64,000 nt of DNA from Ignavibacteriales bacterium (GTDB taxonomy: Bacteria > Bacteroidota > Ignavibacteria > Ignavibacteriales > Ignavibacteriaceae): contig DPRR01000021.1 in NCBI GenBank assembly GCA_003538625.1, positions 1-64,000 on the forward strand, read 5' to 3'. The notes beneath the pieces were generated by a model that was given only the letters and a program-made list of their open reading frames with translations, was not told the origin of the DNA and searched no databases. Positions 17,783-27,446 of the stretch are shown here, piece by piece; within the stretch, counting starts at the first letter, position 1; every line of letters starts with the position of its first letter. A program made the position numbers and the translations under genes.

Positions 17783-19153
17783 ATGAATTCTTTAATAACT
17801 GACGAAAAAAAATTAAATAACCAATACACACCTTCAATTACTGCTGACCAGGTACTATCAACCTTATCAAAATACATGCTTGCTGATGGATTTGATATTG
17901 TACTCGATCTGGACAAAAGCAGCGGAGTAACTATTGTTGATGAAATCACGGGACAAGAATATCACGATTTTTTTACATTCTTCGCTTCCTCACCGATTGG
18001 TTTAAATCATCCTTACCTTCACTCTGAGGAAGTTAAACAAACTCTTGGAATGATTGCAGTTAACAAACCCTCCAACTCAGATATCTATACAACTTTTATG
18101 GCAGATTTTGTTGATACTTTTGCTAAAGTAGCTAAACCGGATTATATGAAACATCTTTTCTTTGTTTCAGGTGGAGCTCTTGCGGTAGAAAACGGATTAA
18201 AAGTTGCATTTGACTGGAAAGTAAGAAAGAATTTTCTTAAAGGGTACAAAGAAGAAAAAGGACATAAGGTAATTCACTTTAAAGAAGCATTTCATGGCAG
18301 AAGCGGATATACAATGTCTCTTACAAACACTGATCCTGCAAAGGTTAAGTATTTTCCAAAATTTGATTGGCCGAGAATTACCAATCCTAAAATAAAATTT
18401 CCTTTGGAAAATCATCTTGATGAAGTTATTAAACTTGAAGATAAAGCTTTGGCTGAAATTGAATTGGCGATCAAAAAAAATCTTGATGATATTGCGGTAA
18501 TTATAATAGAACCTATACAGGCTGAAGGCGGAGATAATTTTTTCCGTAAAGAGTTTTTATTGAAGCTTCGTGAAATTGCAGATGAAAATGAAATTTTATT
18601 AATGTTTGACGAAGTACAGACAGGATTTGGGTTGACAGGTAAATTCTGGGCTTCAGAATACTTTGTTAAACCAGATATCATTGCTTTTGGTAAAAAAGCT
18701 CAGGTGTGCGGTATAATGGTTTCAGATAGAATTGATGATATTGATGATAATGTATTCAAAGTTTCAAGCCGTATAAATTCAACCTGGGGTGCTGATCTTA
18801 CTGACATGGTCAGATCAAAATTTATTCTTGACGTTATAAAAAATGAAAATCTAGTTGATAATGCGAAAAAAGTTGGTGAACATCTTAAATTTCAACTCAC
18901 CAAATTGCAGGAAGAATTCCCATCTTTGATCGATAATGTTAGAGGTCTGGGTTTAATGTGTTCCTTCGATTTGCCGAGTGTAGAATTAAGAAATAAGTTC
19001 AAAGATAGATGTTATAAAGAAAAGCTTATGATTTTAGGCTGCGGTGAAAAGTCAATTAGATTCAGACCTGCTTTAAACATTACTGAAAATGAAATTGATA
19101 AGGGCTTGACAATTATCAAAAAAGTTTTAAGTTTTATGTCGTCCAATAACTAA
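17783..19153 (+). CDS. lat: L-lysine 6-aminotransferase
   Basis: This class III PLP aminotransferase transfers the epsilon amino group of lysine to 2-oxoglutarate, giving 2-aminoadipate-6-semialdehyde. The 456-residue chain matches the lysine 6-transaminase subgroup. Supporting motifs are FFTFFASSPIGLNHPY, FVSGGALAVENGLKVAFDWK (126-145), the HGRSGYTMSLTNTDP segment, IIEPIQAEGGD and FDEVQTGFGLTG. The PLP lysine is in FGKKAQVCG (K304, or K305). A good ribosome binding site (AGGAG) precedes the ATG. The product is the substrate of ALDH7 at 8704-10236, although the two are not in one operon. Confidence 0.93.
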   Translation: MNSLITDEKKLNNQYTPSITADQVLSTLSKYMLADGFDIVLDLDKSSGVTIVDEITGQEYHDFFTFFASSPIGLNHPYLHSEEVKQTLGMIAVNKPSNSDIYTTFMADFVDTFAKVAKPDYMKHLFFVSGGALAVENGLKVAFDWKVRKNFLKGYKEEKGHKVIHFKEAFHGRSGYTMSLTNTDPAKVKYFPKFDWPRITNPKIKFPLENHLDEVIKLEDKALAEIELAIKKNLDDIAVIIIEPIQAEGGDNFFRKEFLLKLREIADENEILLMFDEVQTGFGLTGKFWASEYFVKPDIIAFGKKAQVCGIMVSDRIDDIDDNVFKVSSRINSTWGADLTDMVRSKFILDVIKNENLVDNAKKVGEHLKFQLTKLQEEFPSLIDNVRGLGLMCSFDLPSVELRNKFKDRCYKEKLMILGCGEKSIRFRPALNITENEIDKGLTIIKKVLSFMSSNN

Positions 19154-19178
19154 TATAATATTAACTACTTGCACGGTG

Positions 19179-19198
19179 CGGCTCCTTTGTTGGAGCCG
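19179..19198 (+). terminator. GC-rich hairpin between lat and rsmI
   Basis: A 7-bp stem CGGCTCC/GGAGCCG with loop TTTGTT, 26 bases after the lat stop. The following bases are not a clean T-run, so termination may be weak. It lies just ahead of the rsmI start codon. Confidence 0.45.
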
Positions 19199-19223
19199 TA
19201 ACTGTTTTAAACTATTTTTGATT

Positions 19224-19904
19224 ATGAAACTTTACATTGTAAGCACACCAATTGGTAATCTTAAAGATATTACACTCCGTGCAATAGAAACCCTTAAAGA
19301 AGTTGATTTTATTTTATGCGAGGATACACGCACTTCGGGAAATCTGCTCACTCATTATGATATTAAAAAAGAATTAATCTCTTTAAATGCTTTTAATGAA
19401 AAAAATAAAATTGATTTTATTGTAAACAGAATTCTTTCTAATCAAACTGCCGCCTTAATATCTGATGCAGGGACACCTTTAATTTCTGATCCCGGCGTAC
19501 GACTTGTTTCTCTTTGTATTGAAAATGGAATTGAAATTATACCAATTCCGGGTCCTTCTGCATTGATTGCAGCAATTAGTATGAGCGGTTTACCAACTGA
19601 TGCTTTTGTTTTTGAGGGTTTCCTTCCACAAAAAAAAGGAAGAAAAACAAAATTAAAAGAATTAGCAAATGAACCAAGAACAATTGTACTTTATGAATCG
19701 ATGTACAGAATTGAAAAACTTTTAAACGAATTAAATGAATTTATTCCAGATAGATTTGTGGTGGTTTGCAGAGAGATTACAAAAAAATTTGAAGAAAGTT
19801 GGAGAGGATTTCCAAAAGAGTTAGTCGAGACTTTCGGAAATAAAATTGTTAAAGGTGAATTTGTTGTTGTTATTTCGCCAAAAGATTGGAAACAAAAATT
19901 TTAG
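19224..19904 (+). CDS. rsmI: 16S rRNA (cytidine1402-2'-O)-methyltransferase RsmI
   Basis: A 226-residue SAM-dependent tetrapyrrole-methylase-fold enzyme that 2'-O-methylates C1402 of 16S rRNA. Family motifs are KLYIVSTPIGNLKDIT at the N-terminus, CEDTRTSG, SDAGTPLISDPG (glycine loop), and PGPSALIAAISMSGLP. The start at 19224 (MKLYIV) is chosen because upstream in-frame codons run through the lat-rsmI hairpin. RsmI is usually about 280 residues, so the C-terminal RsmI_HTH region is missing or reduced here. Followed by a 185-base gap before glmM. Confidence 0.94.
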   Translation: MKLYIVSTPIGNLKDITLRAIETLKEVDFILCEDTRTSGNLLTHYDIKKELISLNAFNEKNKIDFIVNRILSNQTAALISDAGTPLISDPGVRLVSLCIENGIEIIPIPGPSALIAAISMSGLPTDAFVFEGFLPQKKGRKTKLKELANEPRTIVLYESMYRIEKLLNELNEFIPDRFVVVCREITKKFEESWRGFPKELVETFGNKIVKGEFVVVISPKDWKQKF

Positions 19905-20089
19905 TTACTGAATTAGAAAATTCTATTTTTTGTACTTTAAAGAAATCCCGACAAATAATTTTAAACTTATGCACCTAAGTTTAGTCCTATATAAAGTTTT
20001 TGATTTTTAATCATAATATTTTAGGATACTGATACCCGATTTTTTTTGCAAATAAAAATCAGTTTTAAAATAATTTTTAAGGAGATTTA

Positions 20090-21445
20090 ATGTCAACTCT
20101 AATGGTTAGTATTTCCGGTATTCGTGGAATTGTTGGTGACGGTTTAGATCCTGAGGTGATAGTAAAATATACGAACGCTTATGCTGATTTTGTGGGAAAT
20201 GGAAAAGTAGTTGTTGGACGTGATGCAAGAATAACCGGTGAAATGGTCAATCAAGTGGTTACAGGTACTTTATTGGCTAAAGGATTAGATGTAATTGATA
20301 TTGGAATTTGTCCGACGCCTACAGTTCAATTCACAGTTAAATCCTTAAATGCTCAGGGTGGAATAGCAATATCCGCAAGTCATAATCCAAATGAATGGAA
20401 TGCTTTAAAGTTATTGAATAGCACCGGTCAGTTTATGTCGCCTGATGAACATCAACAAATGAAAAAATATTTAGATAAGCAGAATCAGTATGCGGATTGG
20501 AAAAATATTGGCAAAAGAACCATCTATAATGAAGGATTATCTAATCATATTAGTGCTGTTTTATCATTACCCATTGTCAAGTTAGAAAAAATTAAATCTA
20601 AAAAATTCAGAGTGCTGGTTGATTGTGTAAATGGAGCAGGTGCATATTGTATCCCTGATTTATTAAGATCTTTTGGCTGTGATGTGATTGAAATGAATTG
20701 TGAAAAATCCGGTATCTTCCCTCGCCTTCCGGAACCGCTTCCTGAAAATTTATCCGATACAATGAAAGCAGTTAAAGCACACAATGCTGATCTTGCCATC
20801 GTAGTTGATCCTGATGTGGATCGATTAGTTTTAATTACTGAAAAAGCTGACCCCTTCGGTGAGGAAAATACAATAACACTTGCCGCAGATTTTGTGCTAA
20901 GTAAAACGAAAGGTAATGTTGTGATTAATCTTTCAACAACAAAAGCAGTTGAGGATGTTGCGAAGAAATATAATTGTTCGCTTTTTCGTGCTCCTGTTGG
21001 TGAAGCAAATGTTGTGAAAAAGATGAAAGAGGTGAATGCTGTTATTGGCGGTGAAGGCAGTGGTGGAGTAATTTATCCTGCTTTGCATTATGGTAGAGAT
21101 GCCTTGGTGGGTATCGCTTTTACGCTTCAATATTTGGCGGAATCCGGAAAAAAATTATCTCAGATTAAAAATGATCTTCCGCAATATTTTATTGCCAAGA
21201 AAAAAATCGATCTTAAAAATGTTTCGCCTGACGAGGTAATAATTAAACTTATTGAAAAGTATTCACAGGATAAGATAAATACAGAAGATGGTTTAAGAAT
21301 TGATTTTATGGATCATTGGGTGCACTTTAGAAAATCCAATACTGAACCGATTGTTAGAATAATTACTGAGTCAAAGTCTTTAAGTTACTCCGAAGATCTC
21401 TCAAAAAAATATTATGATGAAATAAATGAGTTAATGAAGTCTTGA
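20090..21445 (+). CDS. glmM: Phosphoglucosamine mutase (alpha-D-phosphohexomutase family)
   Basis: A 451-residue phosphohexomutase expected to interconvert glucosamine-6-phosphate and glucosamine-1-phosphate for UDP-GlcNAc synthesis. The phosphoserine is S97 in ISASHNP, the metal loop is DPDVDRLVL (about 241-249), the sugar loop is GEGSGGVIYP, and the phosphate-binding loop is RKSNTEPIVRI. Substrate cannot be fixed from sequence alone; phosphomannomutase is the alternative. AAGGAG lies 6 bases before the ATG. The stop overlaps the convergent DUF58 gene by 15 bases. Confidence 0.88.
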   Translation: MSTLMVSISGIRGIVGDGLDPEVIVKYTNAYADFVGNGKVVVGRDARITGEMVNQVVTGTLLAKGLDVIDIGICPTPTVQFTVKSLNAQGGIAISASHNPNEWNALKLLNSTGQFMSPDEHQQMKKYLDKQNQYADWKNIGKRTIYNEGLSNHISAVLSLPIVKLEKIKSKKFRVLVDCVNGAGAYCIPDLLRSFGCDVIEMNCEKSGIFPRLPEPLPENLSDTMKAVKAHNADLAIVVDPDVDRLVLITEKADPFGEENTITLAADFVLSKTKGNVVINLSTTKAVEDVAKKYNCSLFRAPVGEANVVKKMKEVNAVIGGEGSGGVIYPALHYGRDALVGIAFTLQYLAESGKKLSQIKNDLPQYFIAKKKIDLKNVSPDEVIIKLIEKYSQDKINTEDGLRIDFMDHWVHFRKSNTEPIVRIITESKSLSYSEDLSKKYYDEINELMKS

Positions 21446-22339
21446 TCTTTTCTGGATGTAATTAAATAGTGCTTTGTCAAAAGATGTTGATGTATCAAGT
21501 AAATTATAATCAAAGTTAGAATTTAAACACTCTCTTTTGATTTTATTTGTAAACTCATTCATCGCCTCCTGATATGCTTTTTGAATCTGGTATGGTTGAG
21601 TAGTTAGTTCCTCATCAGTTTCTAAATCTTTAAATATGGCATCCTTGCCAAAACCAAAAGTTCGTTCCAACGGATCAAGGATCTGGAAAATAATCACCTC
21701 ATTTTTTTTATGCGCAAAATGTTTAATCGCTTTCAACGTCTGATCAACATCATCAAAAAAATCCGAAATAATTATAACCAGTCCCCGCCTTTTTATTTTC
21801 TCCGCAATACTATTAAGCGCGTTTGCAGTATTGGTTTTTGATGAAGCTTCAAGAGTAGATAGTTCTTTTAATATTTGGTGCAAATATGCATTTGACGACT
21901 TAGGCGGTAAATGTTTATATATTTTATCAGAATAAATTGTAAGACTAACCGCATCCTGCTGCTTAATCATTAAATAAGATAGTGCTGCAACTAAAGTTGA
22001 TGCGTAATCTAATTTGGATATTGCTTTTTCGGATGCATATCCCATTGATTTACTGCTGTCAAGAATGATATAACTTCGTAAATTTGTTTCTTCTTCATAC
22101 TGCTTTATAAAATACTTTTCTGTTTTACCAAAGACACGCCAATCAACACTTTTTAAATTATCCCCCTGCATGTATGGTCTATGCTGAGAAAATTCAACAC
22201 TAAATCCATGATAAGGGCTTTTATGCAGTCCGACCATAAATCCTTCAACAACCAGCCTTGCACGCAGGTCGAGGCTGTCAATTCGCGATATAATATTTGG
22301 ATCTAAATAACTTTTATATTCTGAAAATGATTTACTCAC
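21431..22339 (-). CDS. DUF58 / von Willebrand A-like protein
   Basis: A DUF58 family protein of about 302 residues. The family core is visible: GLHKSPYHGFSVEFSQHRPY, then GDNLKSVDWRVFGKT. A vWA-like fold follows, opening with ILDSSKSMG (MIDAS-type D-x-S-x-S). In most genomes DUF58 genes lie beside MoxR ATPases and Bat proteins; none is here. I place the start at GTG 22339, in the overlap GTGAGTAA with the stop of the upstream TPR gene. The longer frame would be antisense-like sequence through that gene. Molecular function is not established. Cytoplasmic, no membrane segment. Confidence 0.85.
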   Translation of the reverse strand: MSKSFSEYKSYLDPNIISRIDSLDLRARLVVEGFMVGLHKSPYHGFSVEFSQHRPYMQGDNLKSVDWRVFGKTEKYFIKQYEEETNLRSYIILDSSKSMGYASEKAISKLDYASTLVAALSYLMIKQQDAVSLTIYSDKIYKHLPPKSSNAYLHQILKELSTLEASSKTNTANALNSIAEKIKRRGLVIIISDFFDDVDQTLKAIKHFAHKKNEVIIFQILDPLERTFGFGKDAIFKDLETDEELTTQPYQIQKAYQEAMNEFTNKIKRECLNSNFDYNLLDTSTSFDKALFNYIQKRSRLH

Positions 22340-22838
22340 TTTTTGCTGTCTCTGTTTTTTTAAGAATTTCTTCAGGTGATAAGCCCATGTTATCCAATTC
22401 CTGTTTAGCAGAAAAAGCAAGTTGATGCGACGGATACTTTTCCAAAAATAATTTAAATCTCATTGTTGCATCATCAAATTTCATCAGATTATTTGCAAGT
22501 ATATAACCGGACATGAATAATGAATTCGGAGCTTCCTCGCTTTCAGGAAATTTTTCATACACCTGCATAAAGTACTCCTGTGCTTTATTAAATGATTCTT
22601 GAGGTTTAACTTCTTTAATCAAATTATTTTGATACATTGCAGCAATTTGAACTAATGTTTTGGGAGCTATTTTACTATCAGGATATTCAGTTAACAGAGT
22701 TTCAAATGATTTTAGAGCTTCATTAATTTTATTTTCTTTTAAATATTTACTGCCTTGATCAAAATATTCCTGATCAGATGTTTTTGAGCATGAAATCAAG
22801 AGTAAAGCTACAGATACTAATAAAAAGTTTTTTTTCAT
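22332..22838 (-). CDS. TPR lipoprotein (YbgF/BamD-like)
   Basis: A 168-residue lipoprotein. Its signal MKKNFLLVSVALLLISC ends in a lipobox Cys, followed by three or four tetratricopeptide-like helical repeats (EYFDQGSKYLKENKINEAL, SFETLLTEYPDSKIAPK, YFMQVYEKFPESEEAPN, RFKLFLEKYPSHQLAF). The YP-S/P repeats resemble YbgF/CpoB and BamD. AGGA just upstream favours the second of two adjacent ATG codons (22838). It is translationally coupled to DUF58. Probably on the periplasmic side of a membrane; role not known. Confidence 0.8.
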   Translation of the reverse strand: MKKNFLLVSVALLLISCSKTSDQEYFDQGSKYLKENKINEALKSFETLLTEYPDSKIAPKTLVQIAAMYQNNLIKEVKPQESFNKAQEYFMQVYEKFPESEEAPNSLFMSGYILANNLMKFDDATMRFKLFLEKYPSHQLAFSAKQELDNMGLSPEEILKKTETAKSE

Positions 22839-22926
22839 CATCTTTCCTGTAAGTGTTAAAATTATAGGCAAAGTTATTAAAATGAATATGAAGTAACAAT
22901 TCAAGATGAAGTGCATTAATATTAAC

Positions 22927-22957
22927 AAAAAAGCCCCGCATATTTCAGCGGGGCTTT
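22927..22957 (-). terminator. Terminator of T9SS gene 1, copy A of a repeated cassette
   Basis: A 10-bp stem AAAGCCCCGC/GCGGGGCTTT with loop ATATTTCA and an A-run on the plus strand (T-run in RNA). The same hairpin follows the next two T9SS genes. Confidence 0.92.
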
Positions 22958-23381
22958 GTAATTATCAACTATTATGATGACCGAATTACTTCGTTAATAT
23001 CATCTTCTTTACTGATCTGAACTTCTGTCCGTCTACTCCATCTGCATCTATTCGATAGAAATATACTCCACTGTTTAATGTGCTTGCATTGAAGCTTACT
23101 TTCTGGCTTCCTGCTGACATCTGTCCATTTATCAATGTTGCTACTTCCTGTCCTAATACATCAAATATCTTTAAGCTTACTTTACTATCTACTGCTAAGC
23201 TAAAGTTTATTGTTGTACTTGGATTGAATGGATTTGGATAGTTCTGACCAAGTGCGAATTCTTTTACACCTATTACTTCTACTTCTAATGTATTTGAGTA
23301 TTCAAATGTTCCGTTGAAGTCTACTTGTTTTAATCTGTAGGTGTAATTTCCTGCTGCTACATTCTGATCAACAAATGAGTA
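22927..23381 (-). repeat. Sorting-domain cassette, copy 1
   Basis: 455 bases covering the terminator and the last ~130 codons of the T9SS gene. The copies at 25050-25504 and 27416-27870 are aligned without gaps, with roughly 8-10 differences by my count. To the left of the terminator and beyond 23381 the similarity drops sharply. Confidence 0.88.
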
Positions 23382-24845
23382 ATGTTTTGCTTCTGTAGTT
23401 GTCCCATAGCCAGCAACAAATCCAATAACCTGATATGAACCGCCGACTGCACTTCTCTCAATCTGGAAACCGTTATTATTTGTTTCAGTTGCAGTACTCC
23501 AGTCTAAATTTACATTTGAATTATTAACATTAGCTGAAAAAGATGTCAATTCAACTGGTAATGAACCTGCAGGTAGAAAATCACTTGCGAAGAACCTTGG
23601 GAAAACCTGATAACCACTGCTATAAGGTACACTATTATCGAACTGGCTGCCTATTCCAATTACATCAACCGGCCATGTTGGTTCCGGGCTGCCATCAATG
23701 TCAGTATCAGAATCTATTCTGAATACAACAGTATCAACTCCATCACTTAAGGATAAATTAGCACTGCTGCCACTTGCGGGCCATGTACCGCCTACTTTAT
23801 TCAATCCAATAAAACCAACAAGCGATCCTTCATATAATTCAGCATTTGCTTTGAACTGTGCAAGAGTCAATACCATTGGATCGGGAGTTGGATTTCCGGT
23901 ACTCATCAACACCCATCCGGTGGAATCTATAGCAACTATTTCAGACATTCCATTATATTGAGTAACTACACCGGTTATATTAAGTTCATCTCCCATATTC
24001 CAGTGATAAAGAGGAGGAGAGTACATAAATATATCAGTGCCGGCTGTACCATCATAAATATAGAACGAATTGTTAGTTGTCTGATAGTTTGGTGAAAATA
24101 CCACACCTTGCACTGTAACAGTATCACCTAATCTATCAGGAACAAAATCGTTATTAAGATCCTCTATTGCCTGAGCTATAGAAATCAGAGAGGAACTTCC
24201 GCCTGCAAGCACCTCAAAATAATCAAATCCGACGTAATCAGTTTCAGAACCTGATACTCCGCCATTTGTTGAATAGTATTTGATTCCAAATCTAACTGTT
24301 CCTGTAGTTGGGAAGTACCCTACGAATTGCTGCCAACCTGTTGTAGATCCATCAAAGGAAGCTAATTGAACATCAAATGCAGCACCGGTGGTTCCACCAG
24401 TAGTTGATACCCAAACTTCAAGATGGTCAGGGTATGTACTGCCGTCAGGTGAACGATGCCAGAATTTTAATGTATCACCAGTGGCAACAGTAACAGTTGG
24501 AGATATTAACCATTGATTCATAATCAAACCATTAGCTCCATTATAATTCATTCCGATATAGCCATCAGTTGGTCCTTCATAAGCATTAAATACTGCAGGG
24601 TTTCCTTGGAAAACCGTAGTCGTGCCGCCACCATCAACATTATCAAATGCCCAGCCTCTGGCTTGAATTCCAGTTAATGTATTATCACCATTCATATCGT
24701 CCAGGTAAATGGCATTCAAACCATCCGAGTTGTGTTGGATTGGCATCCATGTATCAACCATATTTGTTCTGCTTGCATTATCCTGGGAAAATGTAGAAAC
24801 AGAAATTAAACATAGTGAGAAAAATAAGAGAATAGCTCTTTTCAT
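22986..24845 (-). CDS. Secreted T9SS protein with anchor-J-like and OB-fold domains
   Basis: A 619-residue exported protein. Signal peptide 1-20 (LLFFSLCLISVSTFSQ). Residues about 40-215 form a jelly-roll like choice-of-anchor J domain (MNQWLISPTVTVATGDTLKFWHR, DHLEVWVST). Residues about 220-430 are an OB-fold-like region (GDTVTVQGVVFSPN to ELNITGVVTQYNG), as seen beside secreted nucleases. A VELTSF linker domain and a type A sorting domain (QNYPNPFNPSTTINF to KKMILTK) follow. No nuclease catalytic domain is seen. AGGAG precedes the ATG by 5 bases. First of three tandem genes with near-identical 3' ends. Probable surface protein; ligand unknown. Confidence 0.87.
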   Translation of the reverse strand: MKRAILLFFSLCLISVSTFSQDNASRTNMVDTWMPIQHNSDGLNAIYLDDMNGDNTLTGIQARGWAFDNVDGGGTTTVFQGNPAVFNAYEGPTDGYIGMNYNGANGLIMNQWLISPTVTVATGDTLKFWHRSPDGSTYPDHLEVWVSTTGGTTGAAFDVQLASFDGSTTGWQQFVGYFPTTGTVRFGIKYYSTNGGVSGSETDYVGFDYFEVLAGGSSSLISIAQAIEDLNNDFVPDRLGDTVTVQGVVFSPNYQTTNNSFYIYDGTAGTDIFMYSPPLYHWNMGDELNITGVVTQYNGMSEIVAIDSTGWVLMSTGNPTPDPMVLTLAQFKANAELYEGSLVGFIGLNKVGGTWPASGSSANLSLSDGVDTVVFRIDSDTDIDGSPEPTWPVDVIGIGSQFDNSVPYSSGYQVFPRFFASDFLPAGSLPVELTSFSANVNNSNVNLDWSTATETNNNGFQIERSAVGGSYQVIGFVAGYGTTTEAKHYSFVDQNVAAGNYTYRLKQVDFNGTFEYSNTLEVEVIGVKEFALGQNYPNPFNPSTTINFSLAVDSKVSLKIFDVLGQEVATLINGQMSAGSQKVSFNASTLNSGVYFYRIDADGVDGQKFRSVKKMILTK

Positions 24846-25048
24846 AAGTACTCCTTGCTTTAAGTTTTAGAAATGCTGTTTAGAGTGTCTAAGCAGATAA
24901 TATAATTTATTAAATTATTCATTCAACACTTGGCAAAATGTAAATAATATTTAACAAACACAATATTTTTTAATTAAAATATTATCTATATGCAACACGT
25001 TAATTATTAATAATCATTTACAGCTTTAAATTCATAAAATTAATTAAT

Positions 25049-25080
25049 AAAAAAAGCCCCGCATATTTCAGCGGGGCTTT
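25049..25080 (-). terminator. Terminator of T9SS gene 2, copy B
   Basis: The same 10-bp GC-rich hairpin as at 22927-22957, identical through the loop and into the flanking bases up to the stop codon region. Confidence 0.92.
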
Positions 25081-25504
25081 GTAATTATCAACTATTATGA
25101 TGACCGAATTACTTCGTTAATATCATCTTCTTTACTGAACTGAATTTCTGTCCGTCTACTCCATCTGCATCTATTCGGTAGAAATATACACCACTGTTTA
25201 ATGAACTTGCATTGAAGCTTACTTTCTGGCTTCCTGCTGACATCTGTCCATTTATCAATGTCGCTACTTCCTGTCCTAATACATCAAATATCTTTAAGCT
25301 TACTTTACTATCTACTGCTAAGCTAAAGTTTATTGTTGTACTTGGATTGAATGGATTTGGATAGTTCTGACCAAGTGCGAATTCTTTTACACCTATTACT
25401 TCTACTTCTATTGTATTTGAGTATTCAAATGTTCCGTTGAAGTCTACTTGTTTTAATCTGTAGGTGTAATTTCCTGATGCTACATTCTGATCAACAAATG
25501 AGTA
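25050..25504 (-). repeat. Sorting-domain cassette, copy 2
   Basis: Matches copy 1 base for base apart from about nine substitutions. Against copy 3 the high identity continues to about 25660, through the VELTSF linker. Confidence 0.88.
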
Positions 25505-27301
25505 GTGCTGTAGTTCTGTTGTTGTTCCGTGACCTGCAACAAATCCTACTGTTTCATATGCACTTCCGTTGCTTCTTTCTACCTGGAAGCCGCTGTTGTT
25601 TGTTTCCGTTGCGGTTGACCAGTTTAGGTTTATGTTGTTAACATTTACTGCTGCACTGAATGATGTTAATTCTACCGGAACTATATCACTAGCACAAACT
25701 TTAAAGTTATCAACTGCCCACCACCAATCCCAGCCCGGTTGAACAGTTCTAATTCTTACGTGAACAGTAGGCTGCAATGCTGCTATTGAAGTAATATCAA
25801 CGAATTCGTGAGTATTTCTTACATCTGTAACATCAAATGTTCTTACTGCTGTCCATATTGTTCCATCAGTACTTACTTCTACGTATGCAAAGTCATCTGC
25901 ATCAATTGCCTGCCAGTCATTATCGAATTCAATATAGGCAGTTAAATAATTTGAGAAGTCGAATACGGTATTTATTGTTGCGGTGGATAATAAAGTAGTA
26001 CCACTACCACATGCATCTACGTCAGCTGCAAGAACATTGCCTTGCGCTGTTACAGGAAGCGTATATTCACTTGCCTGATGAATTTCAAATACACAAGTTC
26101 CGCCATCATTAGTTATGGTCCAGTTGCCTGTTCCTGCTGTAAAATCATCTTCCCAGCAGAATAAATTTGGATCCTGTACTGTTCTGAATTTCCAAGTTGG
26201 TCCGGAAACGTTACAGGTATCATTCTTGCCAACTACTCTCCAGCCGTACGTAGTGAAATAATTTAGTGGACCAGGAATAGCTAAAGTTGTCACTGGAGCA
26301 CCAGAGTATACTAATGAAAGATTTGGGAAAACTCCGAAGTAAACATCGATGGAAGTAATGCCGGAAGCGTTTGTCCATGTAGCATTTCCAGGATTGATGC
26401 CTACATCAACTGTACCATCAGCTGGACTCGGGTTGCCTGGTTGTCCAATCGGGCAAGGTGGTCCGCATTGTCCGTCAATTCCGAATGATGTAATTTCGAC
26501 TGCGCCCCAGCTTAAGACTAGAGTTGTTGTACCAGAAGTTAAATTTGCAGTTCTCAACTCACCGGCACCTGCTGTATTATTATAAGCAGCTAAATACAAA
26601 GTATTTGTTGCATAATCAAAATCAGCATCCTGAGCAAAGTTTGCATCAAAACCCAAAGGTCCTAATACCGTACCGGCTCCGGTAGATGTATTAATACTTA
26701 AAAGCTGATCACCAACAATATCAACACCGTAAGCAGCTCCATCACAATTAATGGCAACTGCGATTAAACCAGCACTATTAGTGACGGTGCCAACTAATGT
26801 TGCTACGCGAGTTCCCAAATTAATTGTATATAATTCAGATGTAGTAATGTTGGTTGAACCAAGATACATGGTCGAATTAGAAGCATTCCAAGCCAAAGAA
26901 GTTATTGTTTGACCTGCAGTTACACCGGTAATAGTTCCAAGAACAGTTTCTGCGCCTGTCGCAACATTAACAGTCATTAAAGTATTGGTAGATCTAACGG
27001 CATAAAAGGTACCCGTACCGTCAAAGTCTCCACCTTGATGTAAAGTACCACCAGTAGGACCAACTAATGTTAATGCACCACCTGGGATATCAACACTGTA
27101 CCATTGATTACCAATTCCATCTGCACCGTAACCGGTCGTAAGTCCTTCAATTGGCGGATTATGTAAATTCAGTTTCCCATTGGAAACAGCATTTGGATCC
27201 AGACCGATTGAGTGCTGTGTTTTTTGTGCCATAATATTCATATTGAATATTAATGCTAAGAGCACTACAAGCACAGAAAAATGTTGAAAAGATTTCTGCA
27301 T
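25109..27301 (-). CDS. Secreted T9SS protein: propeller, Ig-like, jelly-roll and sorting domain
   Basis: A 730-residue exported protein. Signal peptide about 1-25. Residues about 45-275 look like a beta-propeller (repeated blades with LYTINLGTRVATLVGT, LLSINTSTGAGTVLG). An Ig/Fn3-like domain opens PGNPSPADGTVDVGINPGN (about 285-375). A jelly-roll domain (DDFTAGTGNWTITNDGG to WDWWWAVDNFKV) spans about 385-545. The VELTSF linker and sorting domain (QNYPNPFNPSTTINF to KKMILTK) follow. It shares all but the first domain type with the next gene, so they are tandem paralogues. GGAGG lies 7 bases before ATG. Likely surface-attached; function unknown. Confidence 0.87.
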   Translation of the reverse strand: MQKSFQHFSVLVVLLALIFNMNIMAQKTQHSIGLDPNAVSNGKLNLHNPPIEGLTTGYGADGIGNQWYSVDIPGGALTLVGPTGGTLHQGGDFDGTGTFYAVRSTNTLMTVNVATGAETVLGTITGVTAGQTITSLAWNASNSTMYLGSTNITTSELYTINLGTRVATLVGTVTNSAGLIAVAINCDGAAYGVDIVGDQLLSINTSTGAGTVLGPLGFDANFAQDADFDYATNTLYLAAYNNTAGAGELRTANLTSGTTTLVLSWGAVEITSFGIDGQCGPPCPIGQPGNPSPADGTVDVGINPGNATWTNASGITSIDVYFGVFPNLSLVYSGAPVTTLAIPGPLNYFTTYGWRVVGKNDTCNVSGPTWKFRTVQDPNLFCWEDDFTAGTGNWTITNDGGTCVFEIHQASEYTLPVTAQGNVLAADVDACGSGTTLLSTATINTVFDFSNYLTAYIEFDNDWQAIDADDFAYVEVSTDGTIWTAVRTFDVTDVRNTHEFVDITSIAALQPTVHVRIRTVQPGWDWWWAVDNFKVCASDIVPVELTSFSAAVNVNNINLNWSTATETNNSGFQVERSNGSAYETVGFVAGHGTTTELQHYSFVDQNVASGNYTYRLKQVDFNGTFEYSNTIEVEVIGVKEFALGQNYPNPFNPSTTINFSLAVDSKVSLKIFDVLGQEVATLINGQMSAGSQKVSFNASSLNSGVYFYRIDADGVDGQKFSSVKKMILTK

Positions 27302-27414
27302 AAATGAACCTCCTGATTGATTAGTGGGTATAGAATTAATTAAGGAACGAACTAGTTAAGTAACATTAAAAAAAATATTTCTATAGAACAAGAAATATTT
27401 AAACTATTTTTTTT

Positions 27415-27446
27415 AAAAAAAGCCCCGCATATTTCAGCGGGGCTTT
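27415..27446 (-). terminator. Terminator of T9SS gene 3, copy C
   Basis: Third copy of the AAAGCCCCGC/GCGGGGCTTT hairpin with loop ATATTTCA, preceded on the plus strand by a long A-run. Confidence 0.92.
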
